Of a DNA stretch of 7,585 nt, positions 5,406 to 7,585 are shown in pieces. The position numbers were made by a program, and so were the translations under genes. A model generated the notes under the pieces. It saw only the letters and a list, made by a program, of their open reading frames with translations, was not told the DNA's origin and did not search any database. The number at the start of each line of letters is the position of its first letter. Within the stretch, counting starts at the first letter, position 1. The DNA is from Candidatus Coatesbacteria bacterium RBG_13_66_14. Lineage in GTDB: Bacteria > RBG-13-66-14. Location of the stretch: the NCBI GenBank assembly GCA_001774505.1, contig MFAF01000043.1:5238-12822 (forward strand). Direction: 5' to 3'.

Positions 5406-6731
5406 ATGGCTTTTCGGTTTTCGACGATAACCCTTCTGCTGCTCCTGTCGGCCGTCCCGGCGGTCCTCGGGGCGACACCCCTGGGCGCGGACGAGGCGGT
5501 GGAGCTGGCGCTGGCCGCCGATAGGCGGGTGTCCGAGGCCGAATCCTCCTACGAGGCGGCCGAGGCGGCGACCCTCGCCGCCTGGGGGACCTACATGCCG
5601 CTCCTCGGCCTCACCGGAGGCTATTCGCGGAACTGGACCGGGCCTAGCACCATGTATTTCTCCGACGAGGACCTGGGGCTGGACTACGAGCTCCAGGTTC
5701 CCGAATCGGTGGACAACCGCTTGAGCCTGGGCGCCAATGCCACCCTCTACCTCTTCCGGGGGGGCGAGGATTACGGCGGGATCGCCGCCGCCGAACACGC
5801 CCGGGCCGCGGCCGCCGCCAACATGGACGCCGTCGGGGCCCAGGTGGCCTACGACGCCCGCAGTGCCTACGTGAATCTCTACCGGGCCGAGGCGCTGCTG
5901 GCCTCCGCCGAGCGTTCGCTGGATTCGGCCGAGGAACAGCTCCGCTTCTCGCGGGCCCTGGCCGAGGTGGGATCCATCTCCGACGCCGACGCGCTGAAGG
6001 CCCGGGCCGCCGCCGACGCCGCCGCCCTGCGGGTCATCGAGGCCCGCAACGCCGCCCGCGTGGCCGCCGCCAACCTGGCCTTCATCTGCGGCCTGGAGGT
6101 TTCCGCGGAAATCGAGATAGCCGACACCCTGGAGGTTTCGCCCCGCGCGGGGAGCCTCGAGGAGGCGCTGGAACTTGCCCGAACCGGCTCGCCCGACCTG
6201 CGTATGGCCGAGGAGGGCGCGGCCGAGGCCGCTGTCCGCGCCGAAACCGCGTCGTCCAACTACTGGCCCCAACTCGCTCTCCGGGGCGCCTATTCCTGGT
6301 CCGAGGACACGCCGCTCCCCGAGGACCCCTTCGACGAGAGCTACAATTACTCCCTGGGGGCGTACCTGACCTGGACGCCCTTCGACAACTTCGCCACCGA
6401 GGCCCGGCGGGCCACGGCGAGGCTGGGCGACCTCCGGGCGCGCCTGACGCGGCGTGACGCGGAACGGCAGTTGGAGCTGCAGCTCCGGCTGGCCCTGTTG
6501 GAGATAGAGGCCGGCCGTGAGAGGGTCGGGGTTGCGGGGACGAGCTACGAGCGGGCGTCGAGCGACCTGGGGCTGGCCCAGCGCAAGCTCGATCTGGGCT
6601 CCGGCACGGTGCTGGCCGCCCTCGAGGCCGAGGCCAACCTTTCCGCCGCCGAGACAGCCCTGGCCGATGCCCGGGCGGATTACGCCCTGGCCTGCTACAA
6701 CCTGGACCGCCTTCTGGGCGTGGTCCCCTAG
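5406..6731 (+). CDS. TolC-family outer-membrane efflux channel protein
   Basis: TolC-family (OEP) proteins trimerise into an outer-membrane barrel with a long periplasmic alpha-helical tunnel, serving as the exit duct for tripartite efflux pumps or type I secretion. The 441-residue product starts with a signal peptide (about residues 1-22, L-L-L-L-L-S-A-V-P-A-V-L-G) and has no lipobox cysteine. It shows the expected internal duplication: the first half has a short barrel region around 60-120 and long Ala/Glu/Arg-rich helices at about 120-230; the second half repeats this with barrel-like residues about 285-330 and helices about 333-438. The segment around 394-437 (K-L-D-L-G-S-G-T-V-L-A-A-L-E-A-E, then A-x-x-x-Y-N-L-D-R-L-L-G) is the classic C-terminal OEP motif, with a weaker counterpart at 186-230. 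Length is normal for the family. No HlyD/AcrA-type adaptor or pump gene is adjacent in the window, so its partners and substrate are unknown. ATG 5406 gives a cleaner signal peptide and ribosome binding site than TTG 5385. Confidence 0.87.
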   Translation: MAFRFSTITLLLLLSAVPAVLGATPLGADEAVELALAADRRVSEAESSYEAAEAATLAAWGTYMPLLGLTGGYSRNWTGPSTMYFSDEDLGLDYELQVPESVDNRLSLGANATLYLFRGGEDYGGIAAAEHARAAAAANMDAVGAQVAYDARSAYVNLYRAEALLASAERSLDSAEEQLRFSRALAEVGSISDADALKARAAADAAALRVIEARNAARVAAANLAFICGLEVSAEIEIADTLEVSPRAGSLEEALELARTGSPDLRMAEEGAAEAAVRAETASSNYWPQLALRGAYSWSEDTPLPEDPFDESYNYSLGAYLTWTPFDNFATEARRATARLGDLRARLTRRDAERQLELQLRLALLEIEAGRERVGVAGTSYERASSDLGLAQRKLDLGSGTVLAALEAEANLSAAETALADARADYALACYNLDRLLGVVP

Positions 6732-6767
6732 CGCCGGAGCCGGTCGGTCAATCGATTCCCAGGGGGC

Positions 6768-6821
6768 GTAGGGGCGACCCTCTGCGGTCGCCCGCGGGCG
6801 GGGACAGAGCCCCGCCCCTAC
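6768..6821 (+). repeat. Double-hairpin GTAGGGGCG repeat element
   Basis: Outer inverted arms GTAGGGGCG (6768-6776) and CGCCCCTAC (6813-6821) enclose two further hairpins: GGGCGACC/GGTCGCCC at 6772-6779 and 6786-6793, and GGGCGGGG/CCCCGCCC at 6796-6803 and 6810-6817. The outer and inner stems share bases, so alternative folds compete. Intergenic elements of this GTAGGGGC type are, from general experience, widespread dispersed repeats in many uncultured bacteria. It follows the tolC-like stop by 36 bp and could slow or end transcription, but there is no T-tract. Confidence 0.75.
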
Positions 6822-6840
6822 GGCTTCGCTCGGTTCGAGG
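6822..6840 (-). repeat. Possible remnant of the AACCGAGC repeat family
   Basis: Directly after the double-hairpin repeat, the minus strand reads CTCGAACCGAGCGAAGCC. It shares AACCGAGCG with the interior of the element at 5338-5388 and CGAACCGAGC with the unit at 1768-1798. The match is short, so this may be chance or a solo decayed unit. Confidence 0.4.
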
Positions 6841-6902
6841 ATTCAGGCCGGAACGGCATAAAACCGTCGAAGTAAAACCGCCATCCCTTTGACAGGCGCC
6901 AC

Positions 6903-6906
6903 GGAG
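6903..6906 (+). promoter_or_regulatory. Ribosome binding site of pyrF
   Basis: GGAG lies 5 bases before the ATG at 6912 and fixes that start. It matters because the gene runs off the window and has no stop to frame it. Confidence 0.6.
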
Positions 6907-6911
6907 ATAAT

Positions 6912-7585
6912 ATGACTCCGACCTACCGCGACCGGCTGCTGCAGGCCGTCGGGGAGAAGGGGAGCCGCGTCTGTGTGGGGCTCGACCCCCGCTACGACAA
7001 TCTCCCCGAGGAGCTCCGCCGTTCCGTGGAGGAGCGGACGGGGGACGCTCCCTCGATTGCCAAAGCCGAGGCCTACCGCCTCTTCTGCCGCGGGATAATC
7101 GAGGCGGTCGCGCCCCACGCCGCGGCGGTCAAGCCGCAGCTCGCCTTCTTCGAGGAGGCCGGTCCCGCCGCCCTGGCCGCCCTGGTGGACGTGATTCACC
7201 ACGCCCGCAGGCTGGGGCTCCTGGTCATCGGAGACGCCAAGCGCGGCGACATCGGCTCCACCGCCCGGGCCTACGCCGGCGCCTTCCTCGGCCCGGAGGC
7301 CCCCTGGCCCGTGGACGCGCTGACCGTCAACCCCTACCTGGGATCCGACGCCGTGGAACCGTTTTTAAAGGAAGCGGCCGCCGGGGGGCGGGGGGTTTAC
7401 CTCCTCGCGCGCACCAGCAACCCCGGGGCGCGCGATCTGCAGGACCTGGAGCTGAAAACCGGCGAGCCGGTCTGGCGCGGCGTCGCCGGTTTGATAGCCC
7501 GCTGGAGCGCGGCCTATCCGGGGACGGTGGGCGCGGTCTTCGGCGCCACCTACCCCGACGAGCTGCGCGCCGGAATGGAGCTCCT
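6912..7585 (+). CDS. pyrF: Orotidine 5'-phosphate decarboxylase, PyrF class II type (3' end cut by window)
   Basis: PyrF removes CO2 from orotidine monophosphate to give UMP, the last step of de novo pyrimidine synthesis, in the cytoplasm. The 224 complete residues visible show the family signatures in order: V-C-V-G-L-D-P at about 20-26 (phosphate/barrel strand 1), V-K-P-Q-L-A-F-F-E at about 73-81 with the substrate-contacting lysine, G-D-A-K-R-G-D-I-G-S-T at 107-117 with the catalytic Asp/Lys/Asp set (D108, K110, D113), T-V-N-P-Y-L-G-S-D at about 138-146, and L-L-A-R-T-S-N-P-G-A at about 164-173. The R-G-D-I-G-S-T form and the 'Q-L-A-F-F-E' strand place it in the longer class II group (about 270-310 residues) rather than the short E. 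coli type, so roughly 50-85 residues lie beyond the window. The frame has no stop and the start follows a GGAG site. The neighbours are functionally unrelated; its own promoter is not obvious. Confidence 0.94.
   Translation, partial: MTPTYRDRLLQAVGEKGSRVCVGLDPRYDNLPEELRRSVEERTGDAPSIAKAEAYRLFCRGIIEAVAPHAAAVKPQLAFFEEAGPAALAALVDVIHHARRLGLLVIGDAKRGDIGSTARAYAGAFLGPEAPWPVDALTVNPYLGSDAVEPFLKEAAAGGRGVYLLARTSNPGARDLQDLELKTGEPVWRGVAGLIARWSAAYPGTVGAVFGATYPDELRAGMEL

Noticed and set aside
5376..6272. Minus-strand open frame opposite the tolC-like gene
   Set aside because: Gly-rich shadow of the Ala/Glu-rich OEP helices; no motif or convincing start.
6889..6911. TTGACA with GATAAT as a promoter for pyrF
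   Set aside because: The gap is only 11 bp, too short for a sigma-70 promoter, and a 16-bp alternative would place -10 over the start codon.

Overview
ORGANISM. The window is GC-rich. It shows a diderm (Gram-negative type) bacterium: it encodes a beta-barrel outer-membrane protein and a TolC-family outer-membrane channel. It matures c-type cytochromes by System II (ResB/CcsB plus CcsA). GTG starts with 4-base GTGA overlaps, dispersed repeats in every spacer and an extended CcsA resembling forms I associate with the Bacteroidetes/FCB side suggest an uncultured high-GC lineage. No taxonomic marker is present, so this is inference only. LAYOUT, all genes on the + strand: (1) 1-162, 3' end of a TPR-like protein; (2) 159-1676, signal-peptide-bearing beta-barrel protein of unknown ligand, overlapping the TPR gene; (3) 1677-1890, spacer with a candidate extended -10 promoter and a 113-bp inverted-repeat element holding three tandem units; (4) 1891-3600, ccsB/resB, and 3597-5279, ccsA, translationally coupled; (5) 5280-5405, spacer with a second candidate extended -10 promoter and a 51-bp short form of the same repeat; (6) 5406-6731, TolC-family protein; (7) 6732-6911, spacer with a different double-hairpin repeat flanked by a remnant of the first family; (8) 6912-7585, pyrF, cut by the window end. 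HOW THE GENES WORK TOGETHER. CcsB and CcsA form one complex that carries heme across the inner membrane and attaches it to apocytochromes c, so the host has a cytochrome-based respiratory chain. The TPR/barrel pair looks like a separate cell-envelope unit, the TolC-family gene a third, and pyrF (last step of UMP synthesis) an unrelated metabolic gene. No transposase, integrase, CRISPR array, RNA gene or defence gene is visible. MOST NOTABLE. The protein-coding content is mostly recognisable. The least explained signals are the repeat elements, which sit inside the probable 5' leaders of ccsB and the tolC-like gene directly before the ribosome binding sites and occur there in opposite internal orientation. 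The long N-terminal extracytoplasmic domain of CcsA and the barrel protein that lacks a plug are also worth attention.
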